Both the position numbers and the translations under genes were made by a program. Shown here piece by piece: positions 40,779 through 50,092 of a DNA stretch of 64,000 bases. The notes under the pieces are model-generated. The model was not told where the DNA came from and did no database searches. It saw only the letters and a list, made by a program, of their open reading frames with translations. Position 1 is the stretch's first letter, and each line of letters opens with the position of its first letter. Source of the DNA: Notoacmeibacter ruber (GTDB lineage: Bacteria; Pseudomonadota; Alphaproteobacteria; Rhizobiales; Rhizobiaceae); NCBI RefSeq assembly GCF_003668555.1, contig NZ_RCWN01000001.1, positions 2,889,501 through 2,953,500 of the forward strand. Direction: 5' to 3'.

Positions 40779-41597
40779 ATGACGATCGCCATGACAGAAC
40801 TCGAAGCTGCGCCGGTGGAACTGCCCAAGGGCGCCCTCGGCCTCACTGTGACCGAGGTCACGCATTACACCGACCGCCTGTTTCATTTCCGCACGACCCG
40901 CCCGGCAAGCTTTCGCTTCCGTTCCGGCGAATTCGTGATGATCGGATTGATGGTCGATGGAAAGCCGCTCTATCGGGCTTATTCGATCGCGTCTCCGAAT
41001 TGGTCCGACGATCTGGAATTCTTCTCCATCAAGGTTCCGGACGGGCCGTTGACGCAGCATCTTCAAAAGATCCAGCCCGGCGACACGGTTCTGATGCGTG
41101 CCAAGGCGACGGGGACTCTGGTGCATGATGCGCTCATTCCCGGGAAGCGTCTCTGGATGTTCTCCACGGGCACCGGCATCGCTCCTTTCGCCTCGCTTAT
41201 CCGTGATCCGGAAAGCTATGCCAAGTTCGACGAGTTGATCCTGACGCAGACCTGCCGCGAGGTGGCCGAATTGAAATTTGGTCTGGATCTGGTCGAGCAG
41301 ATCAAGAATGACGAGATGCTGAACGAGCTCTGCGATACGTCGAAGCTGCGTTTCTATGCGACCACGACGCGCGAATCCTACGGCAAGATGGGACGTGTCA
41401 CCAATTTGATCCGGTCGGGCGAGCTGTTCGCTGACCTCGGCCTTGAGCCATTCGACAAGAGTGCCGACAGAGCCATGATCTGCGGTTCGATGGAGATGCT
41501 GCAGGAGACCAAGGAACTTCTGGAAGAGGCTGGCCTGACCGAGGGCGCCAATTCCCAGCCGGGTGAATTTGTCATCGAGCGCGCCTTCGTCGGCTGA
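40779..41597 (+). CDS. fpr: Ferredoxin-NADP reductase
   Basis: A 272-residue bacterial-type FNR. The FAD-binding RAYSIASPNW and the NADP-domain motif FSTGTGIAPFASLIRDPE are visible, and the C-terminal VIERAFVG is the subclass I ending in which residues after the aromatic stack on FAD. It moves electrons between NADPH and ferredoxin or flavodoxin and is often tied to oxidative-stress defence. Met5 is an alternative start; neither has a strong ribosome site. Confidence 0.93.
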   Translation: MTIAMTELEAAPVELPKGALGLTVTEVTHYTDRLFHFRTTRPASFRFRSGEFVMIGLMVDGKPLYRAYSIASPNWSDDLEFFSIKVPDGPLTQHLQKIQPGDTVLMRAKATGTLVHDALIPGKRLWMFSTGTGIAPFASLIRDPESYAKFDELILTQTCREVAELKFGLDLVEQIKNDEMLNELCDTSKLRFYATTTRESYGKMGRVTNLIRSGELFADLGLEPFDKSADRAMICGSMEMLQETKELLEEAGLTEGANSQPGEFVIERAFVG

Positions 41598-41652
41598 CGG
41601 CTGAAAGTGAGATGGGCGGCACTTTAAGCGCCGCCATCCTTACGCCCATCAA

Positions 41653-41679
41653 AAAAGCCGCCCGAGCCGGGCGGCTTTT
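41653..41679. terminator. Two-way intrinsic terminator between fpr and ribH
   Basis: AAAAGCCGCCCG and CGGGCGGCTTTT form a 12-base-pair stem with loop AGC. The flanking A and T runs let it act in both directions, matching the convergent genes. Confidence 0.88.
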
Positions 41680-41700
41680 CCATTTCGGCGGGATGCAGCC

Positions 41701-42183
41701 TCAAACCTTGGCGGTCTCCTCCGCCTCGATCTGGGCATAGAGATTGATGGTCTCTATGGCTGCTTCAGCCACTTCCTCGCCCTTGGTCACGAAGTGCTTC
41801 TCGAAAAATTCGATCATTGGCGGCACTTCCTGAAAGTTATGCGGCGTCAGACAGGTGGAGAAGACCGGCACGCCGGTTTCCATCTGCGCATCCATCAATC
41901 CGTCAATCACGGTCGCGGAAACGAAATCATGCCGATAGATGCCGCCATTCACGATAAAGGCCGTGCCGATAATGCCGGCATAGCGACCCGTGTGGGCGAG
42001 CTTCTTGGCCGTCAGCGGAATTTCGAGCGCACCGGGCACGTCGTAAATATCGACCTGAAAGCCGGCAGCTTCGAGGTCGGCTTTGGCGGCGTCGACACAT
42101 CGGTCGACGATATTGGCATGCCAGCGCGCACGAATGATCGCGATCTGCCGGCTGGCCGAGGTGGGGTTGGTCATCTGATTCAT
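41701..42183 (-). CDS. ribH: 6,7-dimethyl-8-ribityllumazine synthase (type II-like)
   Basis: A 160-residue lumazine synthase with the substrate-binding [17 protein letters not shown] segment and [19 protein letters not shown]; the Arg-His pair of the active site is in IYRHDFV. It makes the lumazine precursor of riboflavin. The sequence is closer to the decameric RibH2 form of rhizobia and Brucella than to the icosahedral type. AAGGGAAAAGCAG precedes the ATG, and an FMN riboswitch lies directly upstream. Confidence 0.93.
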   Translation of the reverse strand: MNQMTNPTSASRQIAIIRARWHANIVDRCVDAAKADLEAAGFQVDIYDVPGALEIPLTAKKLAHTGRYAGIIGTAFIVNGGIYRHDFVSATVIDGLMDAQMETGVPVFSTCLTPHNFQEVPPMIEFFEKHFVTKGEEVAEAAIETINLYAQIEAEETAKV

Positions 42184-42284
42184 CTGCTTTTCCCTTGTAT
42201 TCAAGCACAGTGAACCAGGGCGCATGTCGGGAACCGGATAATCCAGGGCCGTGCCGGTCAATCGCACCGGTTGCCCTAGCCGTC

Positions 42285-42448
<164 letters not shown>

Positions 42449-42498
42449 GAAACTTAAATCGGGGTTTGGCAGGCCGGAGTCAAGCTCCGGCCTTCCGT

Positions 42499-43821
42499 TC
42501 ATCCGTCAAGCGCAAATGAGGGATTGGCGTGTTTCCTTGCCGGGCGCGGCGTAGCGGCGGCGCCAGCGAGTTTTTCGGCCCGTTCGCCAACCAGTCCGGC
42601 AACCAATTCGGCCGTCGCCGCGGACAATGTCCAGCCGAGATGGCCATGACCGGTATTATAGAAGACGCCCGGCTGGCGACCCGGCATGACGCGGGGCATC
42701 ATATCGGGCATCATCGGACGCAATCCGGTCCATGGCTGGAAGTCTCGTGTGGAAAGGCCGGGATGATAGCGCCGGACCCAGTCGACCAGCGGACGAATTC
42801 GGGCATCGCGAATATCGCGGTTCTCGCCATTATATTCCGCCGTTCCCGCCACGCGGTAACGGTCCGGGCCAAGGCGGGAGGTCACGATCTTGGAATCATC
42901 GTCCAGAATGCTGACCCACGGCGTGGCGGCGCGATCCTCATCGGTGTTCAGATGCACCGTGATCGAATAGCCTTTCACCGGGTAGACATTGACCCGGTCG
43001 CCCGCCATCGCGGCCAGCTTACGGGAGGCAACGCCGGCACAAATGACGATATTGTCGAAACGCGTGGTTTCGGCAGGGGCGCCCTTTTCCGCCTTGCGGT
43101 AGGTGACTTTCACGCCGTCCGCCCCGGGCCGCAGATCGGCAATTTCGGTCTCCATGCGCATGGTCACGCCGTTTTTGGCGCAAGCCTTGGCGAGGCCATT
43201 GGTGAACTTGTGTACATCGCCCGTAAAATCGGATTCGGTGAAATAGCCGCCAATGAACTGGCCCTTGAGGGCAGGCTCGATCCGTCGAATATCGTCCGGC
43301 CCGACAAGGTCACGATGCAGTCCGCCCCGGCGCAGCAACTCCGTCACTTGCGTGGCATGCTCGAGTTCGCCCTGCGTCTTGTAGACATGCAGGATACCGC
43401 GCCGGACGCAGTCGAAATCGATATTCTCCTCTTCTGCCATGCGGAAGAGGTGCTTGCGGGCTTCGATGGCAAGCCGGACGGTCGCCGTCGTATTGTCTTC
43501 GTAATCGGGAATATGGCGCAGAAACTCCGCCATCCACGAAATCTTGTGCCAGGTCGGCTTTGGATTGACCAGCAACGGCGCACCGGGCTGGAGCATCCAT
43601 TTGATGCCTTTTCCGACCGTCGAAAGCTGGTTCCAGACTTCCGCATTCGATGCGGAGAGCTGGCCGCCATTGGCATAGCTGGTCTCCATGGCGGCATAGG
43701 GGTGACGCTCGAAAAGCGTCACATCATGCCCATGGCGGGCGAGGGCATAAGCGGTTGTAACACCCGTTATTCCGCCGCCGATAACGGCAACGGTTGGGGA
43801 GGGGGATCGTCTGATCGACAC
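42499..43821 (-). CDS. dadA: D-amino acid dehydrogenase (FAD-dependent)
   Basis: A 440-residue DAO-family flavoprotein: FAD-binding VAVIGGGITGVTTAYALARHG, then ANGGQLSASNAEVWN and the C-terminal YNTGHGHLGWTLS typical of DadA. It oxidises D-amino acids to oxo acids and feeds the respiratory chain. The start is GTG after AAGGAG. A tandem glycine riboswitch precedes it, so the physiological substrate may be linked to glycine; a glycine or sarcosine oxidase-like role is an alternative. Confidence 0.9.
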   Translation of the reverse strand: MSIRRSPSPTVAVIGGGITGVTTAYALARHGHDVTLFERHPYAAMETSYANGGQLSASNAEVWNQLSTVGKGIKWMLQPGAPLLVNPKPTWHKISWMAEFLRHIPDYEDNTTATVRLAIEARKHLFRMAEEENIDFDCVRRGILHVYKTQGELEHATQVTELLRRGGLHRDLVGPDDIRRIEPALKGQFIGGYFTESDFTGDVHKFTNGLAKACAKNGVTMRMETEIADLRPGADGVKVTYRKAEKGAPAETTRFDNIVICAGVASRKLAAMAGDRVNVYPVKGYSITVHLNTDEDRAATPWVSILDDDSKIVTSRLGPDRYRVAGTAEYNGENRDIRDARIRPLVDWVRRYHPGLSTRDFQPWTGLRPMMPDMMPRVMPGRQPGVFYNTGHGHLGWTLSAATAELVAGLVGERAEKLAGAAATPRPARKHANPSFALDG

Positions 43822-43860
43822 GCGAAACTCCTTACCGGATCTAGCCGGCCGCGTGCCCCC

Positions 43861-44063
43861 TTCCGTATCAAGCCTGAGAGTTTCGCATGAAGCCGGCCCT
43901 ATGCCGGTTTCCGCTTGCTCCTTCGGCGGGCCGGATACTCATTTCCGACCACTCTTCGGAGTGCTGCCTGTTGCCACACGGTCCCGTTGCCTGAGAGTTT
44001 CCGGGGGCGGTTGCTCCTTCGGCGCCGGTCTTCTCACCGCAATGATTGACCGATCTCTCCCGC
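43861..44063 (-). promoter_or_regulatory. Tandem glycine riboswitch upstream of dadA
   Basis: Two aptamers of the gcvT type lie in series on the minus strand. The first has GGGAGAGA at 44063 inward, CGCCGAAGGAGCAA and GGAAACTCTCAGGCAA; the second has GCCGAAGGAGCAAGC and GAAACTCTCAGGCTT. The last conserved block ends about 45 bases before the dadA start. Glycine riboswitches usually switch on glycine-use genes. Confidence 0.93.
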
Positions 44064-44200
44064 ATGGCAGGTTTGGTGCTACTGGAACGAGAGATGCAAT
44101 GCGAGCGTCTCTGCCAAAAGCCCACTAATTGTGACGTGTTTTGACGATGCTGGCAAGGTGATGCCGGCGCCTCTCCCGCAATGCGATCTTCAACTATGGT
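44064..44200. other. Gap between glycine riboswitch and DUF1636 gene
   Basis: The promoter of the riboswitch-dadA transcript must lie here. I see no gene, repeat or obvious terminator. Confidence 0.3.
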
Positions 44201-44641
44201 CTATTGTCCGTTCGGGCCACGATCCGAACCCGCAAAAGCCTGCACCGGCGGTATCCGCGCCACCATGCCTTTCTTGAGACTGGAGGGGCGGCCGCGCCAG
44301 GGAAGAGGGCCTTCCGCGACGCTGCCCATCAGCCGAGCCCCGGTCATGAGGTCGGCTGCACTTTCGACCGTCAGATCACCGAACACATACTGCCAGTCGC
44401 CGGGAGACAGGATCGCGGCGGAGCAGCCGCGGCTGCAATTGCCGAGGCATTCGACGGTTTCCATGGCAATGCGGTGCTCGGCGGGCTCCCGCTCGGACAT
44501 TGCTATCGCGCTATCGGCGAGCAGCGCGCCAGGACGCACCTCGCCCTCCGTCCAGGACGGTCCCTTGCACGTGCGGCAGACGAGGACAACGACATCACGC
44601 TTGCCTGTCTCGATCGAATTGGCGGGGTCGGATTCGCTCAT
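44201..44641 (-). CDS. DUF1636-type metal-binding protein
   Basis: A 146-residue protein with VVLVCRTCKGPSW and the cysteine-rich VECLGNCSRGCSAAI, the cysteine pattern of DUF1636 (thioredoxin-like, predicted metal or Fe-S binding), followed by GDWQYVFGDL. In other genomes this family often sits near cobalamin or zinc-handling genes; no such gene is adjacent here. The ATG at 44641 is the sensible start, as the frame upstream has no family similarity. It is divergent from the phosphatase gene. Confidence 0.75.
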   Translation of the reverse strand: MSESDPANSIETGKRDVVVLVCRTCKGPSWTEGEVRPGALLADSAIAMSEREPAEHRIAMETVECLGNCSRGCSAAILSPGDWQYVFGDLTVESAADLMTGARLMGSVAEGPLPWRGRPSSLKKGMVARIPPVQAFAGSDRGPNGQ

Positions 44642-44719
44642 GGCGGTTGCATGCCCGCCGCTCGACGGCAGGTCAACCGCCATGCCAGAAGGGACCGCAA
44701 AGAAGAGGAACACCCGCAT

Positions 44720-45277
44720 ATGCCGCCAGACAACGATTTTGCCGACAGCGACGGGGAGGCGGCTGGCCCCTCGCTTATCGTTTGCCCGCGCCATACTTTG
44801 CTGGATATCGCAAGCACCCCCTCAATCCGGCGCTTCCTGATGTTGAGCAGCCAGGCTGAGGAGCCGCCAGCGGAATTGGTTCGGCGGAAAAGCGTGTTCA
44901 CACGCCTGATCTTCCACGACATTGCCGAGCCGCGTGCCGGATTGCAGATGCCGCTGGCGAGCGATGTCCGCGCCATTCTCAAGGCGGGGCGTGATGCCCT
45001 GGCATCATCCGAACCCCTGGCGATCAGTTGTTTCGCCGCCGTCAGCCGGTCCACTGCCGCAGCCTATATCATAGCCTGCGATCGGGCCGGGCCCGGCCGA
45101 GAGGGCGATCTCGCCCGGCAATTGCGCCTCCGATCTGCCGAAGCGACGCCCAACCCGGCGTTGATCGGGCTTGCCGATCAGATACTTGAGAGAGGGGGCG
45201 CCATGATAGAGGCCATTGCCGCAATCGGGCGCGGCGCCGAGTGCCGCGAAGGGCGCTCATTTAGCTGGACTGTCTGA
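44720..45277 (+). CDS. Tyrosine phosphatase-like protein (rhizobial predicted phosphatase family)
   Basis: A 185-residue protein with the Cys-X5-Arg phosphatase loop in ISCFAAVSRSTAAAY, preceded by FHDIAEPRAG and followed by ATPNPALIGLADQILER. This matches the small predicted dual-specificity phosphatases common in Rhizobiales. The invariant Cys and Arg are present, so it is probably active. GAGGAA lies ten bases before the ATG. A long open frame extending upstream on this strand is only a shadow of the DUF1636 gene. Confidence 0.8.
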   Translation: MPPDNDFADSDGEAAGPSLIVCPRHTLLDIASTPSIRRFLMLSSQAEEPPAELVRRKSVFTRLIFHDIAEPRAGLQMPLASDVRAILKAGRDALASSEPLAISCFAAVSRSTAAAYIIACDRAGPGREGDLARQLRLRSAEATPNPALIGLADQILERGGAMIEAIAAIGRGAECREGRSFSWTV

Positions 45278-45388
45278 CGGTTTACCTCCGCTTTGTTATA
45301 TTAGCCGCGATACCCATCCCTTTGGGAACGAGACCGGGAGCCGCGGCGTTTCAGGTCCGCCCTCTCCTACAGGAAATGCCCCCTGCCT

Positions 45389-46540
45389 ATGAGCGATCAG
45401 AACCCTGCCGAATTGCACCTGCCCAAAATCCGAAAATTGCTCTTCGGCATTTTCCTGATCCTTGTCGCCCAGGTGATCTATTTCGCCCAGGACATCGTCA
45501 TGCCCCTGATGCTGGGCATCCTTGTCGCTTTCACGCTCAGCCCGCTGGTCCGGTTGGGTCGCCGCATGGGTATTCCCGAATGGATCAGCGCGCTGCTGGT
45601 GATGAGCAGTTTCGGGCTGGTCGTGGCCCTCGTCCTCTATACGTTGAGCGGGCCCTTCACGGAGCTCGTCAACTCGGCTCCGGAAATCAAGGCTGCGTTG
45701 AGCCAGAAGCTCTCCAGCGTCCAGTCGCATCTGCAATCGCTTCAGCGGGCCAGTGAGGAGGCTGCCGAAGTGACCGGCCAGAGCGGTGATGGCGGAGGCG
45801 CCGAGAAGGTGGTGGTGGACGGTCCGCCGGTCTTCACCGGCCTGGCGTCGACAGTGGCAGGAAGTCTCGGGCAGATAGCTATTGCCCTGTTCCTTGCGCT
45901 TTTCATCCTGTCGATCGGCAAGCTCTTTTACGAGGGCATCGTCAAAATGGCGCCCACACTGACCGACAAGAAGATCGCGGTGCGCATTCTCTACGATGTG
46001 GAGAAAGAGGTTTCGCGTTACCTTCTGACCATCACCGTCATCAATGTCTGCCTCGGCTGCGCAATCGGCGTGGCGCTATGGTTCTATGGCATGAGCACAC
46101 CCTTTCTGTGGGGTGCGATTGCGGCACTGTTGAACTTTCTTCCCTATATCGGCGCAGTCATAGGAGCCCTCGGTATTGGCCTGACTGCAATCGCCGAATT
46201 TCCGACGCTCGCAACCGCGTTGGGCGCGCCGCTCATCTATTACGCGCTGACCGCGGTCGAAGGAAATATCATCACGCCGCTGCTGCTTGGCCGGCGGCTG
46301 GAGATGAATGTCGTGGCCGTCTTCGTCTCCGTCGTTGTCTGGGCGTGGATGTGGGGGTTCGCAGGCGCGCTGATGGCCGTGCCGATCCTCGTCATTCTCA
46401 AGGTGATGAGCGACAATATCAACTCCATGAAGAGTTTCGGCAATTTTCTTGCCGCTCCGGTTCATGACGAGGAACGGGCGGCGGCCGAAACCGAGCCGGA
46501 CGATCCGCCTGCAAAAGCGACCTCGGGGGACGCCGTTTGA
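45389..46540 (+). CDS. AI-2E-family transporter (PerM/YdiK-like)
   Basis: A 383-residue permease with about seven to eight membrane helices. It opens with IYFAQDIVMPLMLGILVAFTLSPLV and has the family's C-terminal AALLNFLPYIGAVIGALGIGL and EGNIITPLLLGRRLEMNVV. A roughly 60-residue acidic tail is cytoplasmic. Family members range from autoinducer-2 exporters to Na+/H+ antiporters, so the substrate is open. Confidence 0.88.
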   Translation: MSDQNPAELHLPKIRKLLFGIFLILVAQVIYFAQDIVMPLMLGILVAFTLSPLVRLGRRMGIPEWISALLVMSSFGLVVALVLYTLSGPFTELVNSAPEIKAALSQKLSSVQSHLQSLQRASEEAAEVTGQSGDGGGAEKVVVDGPPVFTGLASTVAGSLGQIAIALFLALFILSIGKLFYEGIVKMAPTLTDKKIAVRILYDVEKEVSRYLLTITVINVCLGCAIGVALWFYGMSTPFLWGAIAALLNFLPYIGAVIGALGIGLTAIAEFPTLATALGAPLIYYALTAVEGNIITPLLLGRRLEMNVVAVFVSVVVWAWMWGFAGALMAVPILVILKVMSDNINSMKSFGNFLAAPVHDEERAAAETEPDDPPAKATSGDAV

Positions 46541-46615
46541 GGAACTAGTTCCTGTTCCTCCGCGTTGATGTCGTGAAAATGAGAAAGACCCGCAAAGCGG
46601 GGAAGGGAGTTTCAA

Positions 46616-46804
46616 ATGGCTAACGAAAATCAAGCCGAAGGTCTTGGTCACCAGGCAAAGGGTACGGCCAAGGAGTTTGCTGGCAAGCTGACCGACAATG
46701 AGAAGATGGAAGCCGAAGGCAAGTTGGAAAAGGCCGGTGGGCAGATCCAAGAAACAGCCGGCGACGTGGAAGAAGAGTTCAAGAAAGACAACGACAGGGC
46801 CTGA
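46616..46804 (+). CDS. CsbD-family stress protein
   Basis: A 62-residue, highly charged protein with the CsbD pattern (GLGHQAKGTAKEFAGKLTDNEKMEAEGKLEKAGG, in part) repeated as two short KGxxK-like units. Such proteins are general-stress induced and of unknown mechanism. GGGAG lies before the ATG. A strong terminator follows. Confidence 0.9.
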   Translation: MANENQAEGLGHQAKGTAKEFAGKLTDNEKMEAEGKLEKAGGQIQETAGDVEEEFKKDNDRA

Positions 46805-46833
46805 TCTTAGCAGCCGTCTCTGACGCTATTACA

Positions 46834-46865
46834 AAGCGCGCATCGTTTCGATGCGCGCTTTTTTG
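46834..46865. terminator. Intrinsic terminator after csbD
   Basis: AAGCGCGCATCG and CGATGCGCGCTT form a 12-base-pair stem with loop TTT, followed by a further TTTT. The CsbD gene and the convergent membrane-protein gene end on either side. Confidence 0.88.
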
Positions 46866-46869
46866 GTTT

Positions 46870-47586
46870 TCAGTCCGGCTCTTTAAAGGGCGGCTCGCTA
46901 ACCCGCCGCGTCGAATGGAGGCCGTCCGCTCTTCTATCCCAGGGTCGCGCAGGCAAAATCTCGTCTGTCGCCTCGATCCTCTGAGCTGCAGGCTGATCTG
47001 AAGGTTCTGCCTGCATTTCGGTGTCGCGTTCGACACCAATGTCGTCACCGACCGGCCGTCGCATGTCGGCCATGAGTCCGAAGCTGTGCCGCAGAGAGAG
47101 CAACAGCCCAACCAGCAGAAAGAACGAAAAGCAAAGGAATGTGATCCAAGCGGACAGCGGCATTCTGGCCGGATCGTCGCTTTGCAGCCGTCCTTCCAGC
47201 CCGTCACGGACCATCGCGCTTATCGCGTCATAGAGCGGCTCAAGTAGCGGCAGGCAGAAAAGCGCGCCCACCGCGCAGACGGAAAGGCCGATGGCGACAA
47301 GCGCAGGGACAACCTTGCCGTTGCTTCGGGCGGCGCGCCGTCTGAGCCGCTTGGCAACCCGGTCGAAGAGGAGCGGCACGACACTCGCGACCAGAAGAGC
47401 CAGCGAAAAGTGCAAAAGGGTCTCGATGAACGGATAGACCCGCTGCACGACAAAACTGCCATAAGCCAGTATCGCGGCGAAAACGGTGCTGGTGTAGAGG
47501 CCGATCTGCGTTCCGAGAATCGCCCAGCCCAGCAACGGCTCCAGAATGATGGAGAGCGATCGATCGATCCTCGCGCTCGGGCTCAT
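46870..47586 (-). CDS. Four-helix membrane protein with long cytoplasmic tail, unknown function
   Basis: A 238-residue protein. Hydrophobic segments are near residues 18-42, 56-76, 94-118 and 148-170; a polar tail of about 65 residues follows (rich in Glu, Pro, Arg). An Arg-rich loop (RVAKRLRRRAARSNGK) after helix 2 fits the inside-positive rule. I recognise no family. It is divergent from hemA, and an FNR/FixK box lies 75 bases upstream. Confidence 0.65.
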   Translation of the reverse strand: MSPSARIDRSLSIILEPLLGWAILGTQIGLYTSTVFAAILAYGSFVVQRVYPFIETLLHFSLALLVASVVPLLFDRVAKRLRRRAARSNGKVVPALVAIGLSVCAVGALFCLPLLEPLYDAISAMVRDGLEGRLQSDDPARMPLSAWITFLCFSFFLLVGLLLSLRHSFGLMADMRRPVGDDIGVERDTEMQAEPSDQPAAQRIEATDEILPARPWDRRADGLHSTRRVSEPPFKEPD

Positions 47587-47660
47587 AACGGCTTTTCTCC
47601 TCCGGATCGCGTCCCGTCACCTTGCAGATGGTATCGCCGCGCGGTTTTCACCAGTCAAAT

Positions 47661-47674
47661 TTGACCTCTGTCAA
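47661..47674. promoter_or_regulatory. FNR/FixK-type box in the hemA upstream region
   Basis: TTGAC-CTCT-GTCAA, extended to TTTGAC/GTCAAA, is a perfect dyad of the FNR/FixK class. An extra GTCAAA arm overlaps on the left (47654-47659). It is about 180 bases before hemA and 75 before the divergent membrane-protein gene; hemA is a known FnrL/FixK target in other alphaproteobacteria. Confidence 0.62.
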
Positions 47675-47854
47675 ACAGCAGAAGGCGATTCTCTGCTTCC
47701 ATGGTTCCGTCGAGGATCGACGTGAGGGTCTCGCCGCCAAATCGGCTCTGATGGGTTGGAATCCTTCCAAAGGGCTGCCATAAGGCGAGATGGTTTTGGA
47801 TCGTTCCGCATTTCAATGCGATATGCCGACCGGGTAGGGTCGGAGGAGACAGGT

Positions 47855-49081
47855 ATGGATTTCGAAAGCCTTTTTCGCGCCGATCTCGAGCAGCTGAAGG
47901 ATGACGGCAATTATCGCGTTTTTGCCGACCTCGAGCGCCGGGCCGGTTCCTTCCCGAAGGCACATCACCATTTCGAAGGCTCAGGCCAGACCCGCGATGT
48001 CACCGTCTGGTGCTCCAACGACTACCTTGGCATGGGGCAGAGTGCGGTTGTGACCTCCGCCATGCACGAAGCGATCGACAAATGCGGTGCTGGCGCTGGC
48101 GGCACGCGCAATATCTCCGGGACGAACCATTATCACGTCCTGCTCGAGCAGGAACTCGCCGATCTGCACGGCAAGGAAGCGGCGCTTCTTTTCACCTCGG
48201 GCTACGTGTCAAACTGGGCGACGCTCGGCACGCTTCTGTCGCGCATTCCCGATGTGATGGTTTTCTCCGACGAGATGAACCATGCATCGATGATCGAAGG
48301 CATTCGCCATTCGCGGGCCCGCAAGGTGATCTGGAAGCATAATGATCTGGACGATCTTCGTGCCAAGCTGGCGGCGGCCCCGGCCGACGCGCCCAAGATC
48401 GTCGCTTTCGAAAGCGTCTACTCGATGGATGGCGACATCGCACCGATCGAGGCGATTTGCGACGTCGCCGATGAATTCGGTGCGATGACCTATCTCGACG
48501 AAGTTCACGCCGTCGGCATGTATGGCCCGCGTGGCGGCGGCATTGCCGAGCGCGAAGGGGTCATGGACCGGCTGACCATTATCGAAGGGACGCTGGGCAA
48601 GGCTTTCGGTGTCATGGGTGGCTATATCACCGGCTCTGTCGCTCTGATCGACTGGATCCGCTCTTTCGCATCCGGCTTCATCTTCACGACGGCCCTGCCG
48701 CCGGCACTTGCCGCGGGTGCGCTCGCCTCGATCCGCCATCTCAAGAAGAGCGCGATCGAACGGCGTCGCCACAAGGAAAACGTGGCCAAGGTTCGGGCTG
48801 GCCTCACCAAGGCGGGTATTCCTTGGTTGGACAATCCTTCGCACATTGTTCCGGTCATGGTGCGCGATCCGAAGAAGTGTAAGTGGATCAGTGACATTCT
48901 GATGGATCAGTCCGGAATTTACGTCCAGCCCATCAATTATCCGACCGTTGCGCGGGGCGCTGAACGTCTGCGGATCACGCCGACGCCGCTTCATACCGAT
49001 GCCGATATCGCAAAACTCATCTCTTCGCTCTCCGATCTGTGGAGCCAGTGCGCATTGGCGCGGCACGTCGCCGTCGCCTGA
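47855..49081 (+). CDS. hemA: 5-aminolevulinate synthase
   Basis: A 408-residue alpha-oxoamine synthase: [29 protein letters not shown], the PLP-binding lysine in [15 protein letters not shown], and [12 protein letters not shown]. It condenses glycine with succinyl-CoA, the first step of haem synthesis by the C4 route, which among bacteria marks alphaproteobacteria. ATG at 47855 follows GGAGGAGACAGGT. A terminator follows. Confidence 0.96.
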   Translation: MDFESLFRADLEQLKDDGNYRVFADLERRAGSFPKAHHHFEGSGQTRDVTVWCSNDYLGMGQSAVVTSAMHEAIDKCGAGAGGTRNISGTNHYHVLLEQELADLHGKEAALLFTSGYVSNWATLGTLLSRIPDVMVFSDEMNHASMIEGIRHSRARKVIWKHNDLDDLRAKLAAAPADAPKIVAFESVYSMDGDIAPIEAICDVADEFGAMTYLDEVHAVGMYGPRGGGIAEREGVMDRLTIIEGTLGKAFGVMGGYITGSVALIDWIRSFASGFIFTTALPPALAAGALASIRHLKKSAIERRRHKENVAKVRAGLTKAGIPWLDNPSHIVPVMVRDPKKCKWISDILMDQSGIYVQPINYPTVARGAERLRITPTPLHTDADIAKLISSLSDLWSQCALARHVAVA

Positions 49082-49106
49082 GGAGAAACGGGCAACAAAG
49101 AGCTTG

Positions 49107-49138
49107 AAGGCGATGCGCGTGGCGTGTCGCCTTTTTTA
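49107..49138 (+). terminator. Intrinsic terminator of hemA
   Basis: AAGGCGA (49107-49113) pairs with TCGCCTT (49127-49133), and the plus strand continues with a run of T. Confidence 0.8.
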
Positions 49139-49347
49139 TTGAGGCGATCGGCGGGTCATGCCGGTGCTTCATCCGTGGAAGGCCGATCCTCGATCGACGC
49201 AAGTGTCGGGCTGCGTTCTGGCTAGGATATCTCCGTTTTCGCTCCGTATTTGAGTTAATTTAACCGACCCAAATTGTCTCTCCGCTTACGCGTAATGCCC
49301 TAAGCCCAGCCTTCATTGATACGAAGGCGCGGAGTGCGGGCAAAACC

Positions 49348-49635
49348 ATGACGGTTGCGGGACAAGCCGATGAGCTGTTGCTGACCGAAACTTCGGAAGG
49401 CTTCATTTTCCGCATGGAGGAAGGCGGTCATCGGATGATGGTCACCATTGCGTGGGATGCGCTGATCACGCTCGGCGCGCCGATGGATCCGGACCGGCAA
49501 CGGCAGTTCGTCCGCCGTCGCATTCCGGCGTTCAAGATGATCGCACGTGCGCCGGAGTTCAAGAATGACAGACTGCGCGGCCGCCTTCGCCTCAGTCGGC
49601 GTCATATGATCGCGCTGGCCGATAGCTACGACTAG
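49348..49635 (+). CDS. Small hypothetical protein (95 residues)
   Basis: A 95-residue soluble protein with a beta-like first half (DELLLTETSEGFIFRMEEGG, HRMMVTIAWDALITLG) and a strongly basic second half (RQRQFVRRRIPAFKMIARA, RLRGRLRLSRRHM). I recognise no named family. It has a strong terminator directly after it and an AT-rich promoter-like stretch with the palindrome GTTAATTTAAC near 49253, which supports a real gene. Confidence 0.65.
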   Translation: MTVAGQADELLLTETSEGFIFRMEEGGHRMMVTIAWDALITLGAPMDPDRQRQFVRRRIPAFKMIARAPEFKNDRLRGRLRLSRRHMIALADSYD

Positions 49636-49652
49636 ATTTCCAGACAAGTGAA

Positions 49653-49681
49653 AAAGGCCCGGCGCGTTGCACCGGGCCTTT
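49653..49681. terminator. Two-way intrinsic terminator between the 95-residue gene and trxA
   Basis: AAAGGCCCGG and CCGGGCCTTT form a 10-base-pair stem around a nine-base loop, with A and T runs flanking. The genes on both sides converge on it. Confidence 0.88.
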
Positions 49682-49702
49682 CTGCTTTTCTGAGAGCGTC
49701 GT

Positions 49703-50023
49703 TCAAGCGTTGCCGGAGATCCAGCTCGACAGAGCCGTCTTCGGAGCCGCTCCGACCTTCATGTCCGCGACCTCGCCATCCTTGAAAAGAAGCAGGGTCG
49801 GGATGGAGCGGACGCCGTACTGGGCGGCCAGTTCCGGATTCTCGTCAATATTGACCTTCGCAATGGTGATCTTGCCGTCCATCTCGGCGGAGATTTCCTC
49901 TAGGGCGGGCGAGATCATCTTGCACGGTCCGCACCATTCAGCCCAGAAATCGACGACGACCGGCTCGCTGGCCTTCAGGACATCGCTGTCGAAGCTGGAA
50001 TTGGTGACAGTCTTCGTAGCCAT
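49703..50023 (-). CDS. trxA: Thioredoxin
   Basis: A 106-residue thioredoxin with active site WCGPCK in [18 protein letters not shown], the buried Asp in VVDFWAE and the cis-proline in [12 protein letters not shown]. It is the general cytoplasmic disulfide reductant. AAGGAGACGCC precedes the ATG. It lies just downstream of addA; the block divL to trxA keeps an order often seen in Rhizobiales. Confidence 0.96.
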   Translation of the reverse strand: MATKTVTNSSFDSDVLKASEPVVVDFWAEWCGPCKMISPALEEISAEMDGKITIAKVNIDENPELAAQYGVRSIPTLLLFKDGEVADMKVGAAPKTALSSWISGNA

Positions 50024-50092
50024 TGTTGGCGTCTCCTTGTCGTTTCGGACCTGATGTGGCCCTCGGCGGCTGTCAGGTCAAGGCCGGAGCGG

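Noticed and set aside
44204..44719. Long upstream extension of the phosphatase reading frame
   Set aside because: It is opposite the DUF1636 gene, and similarity to the phosphatase family begins only at about 44720.
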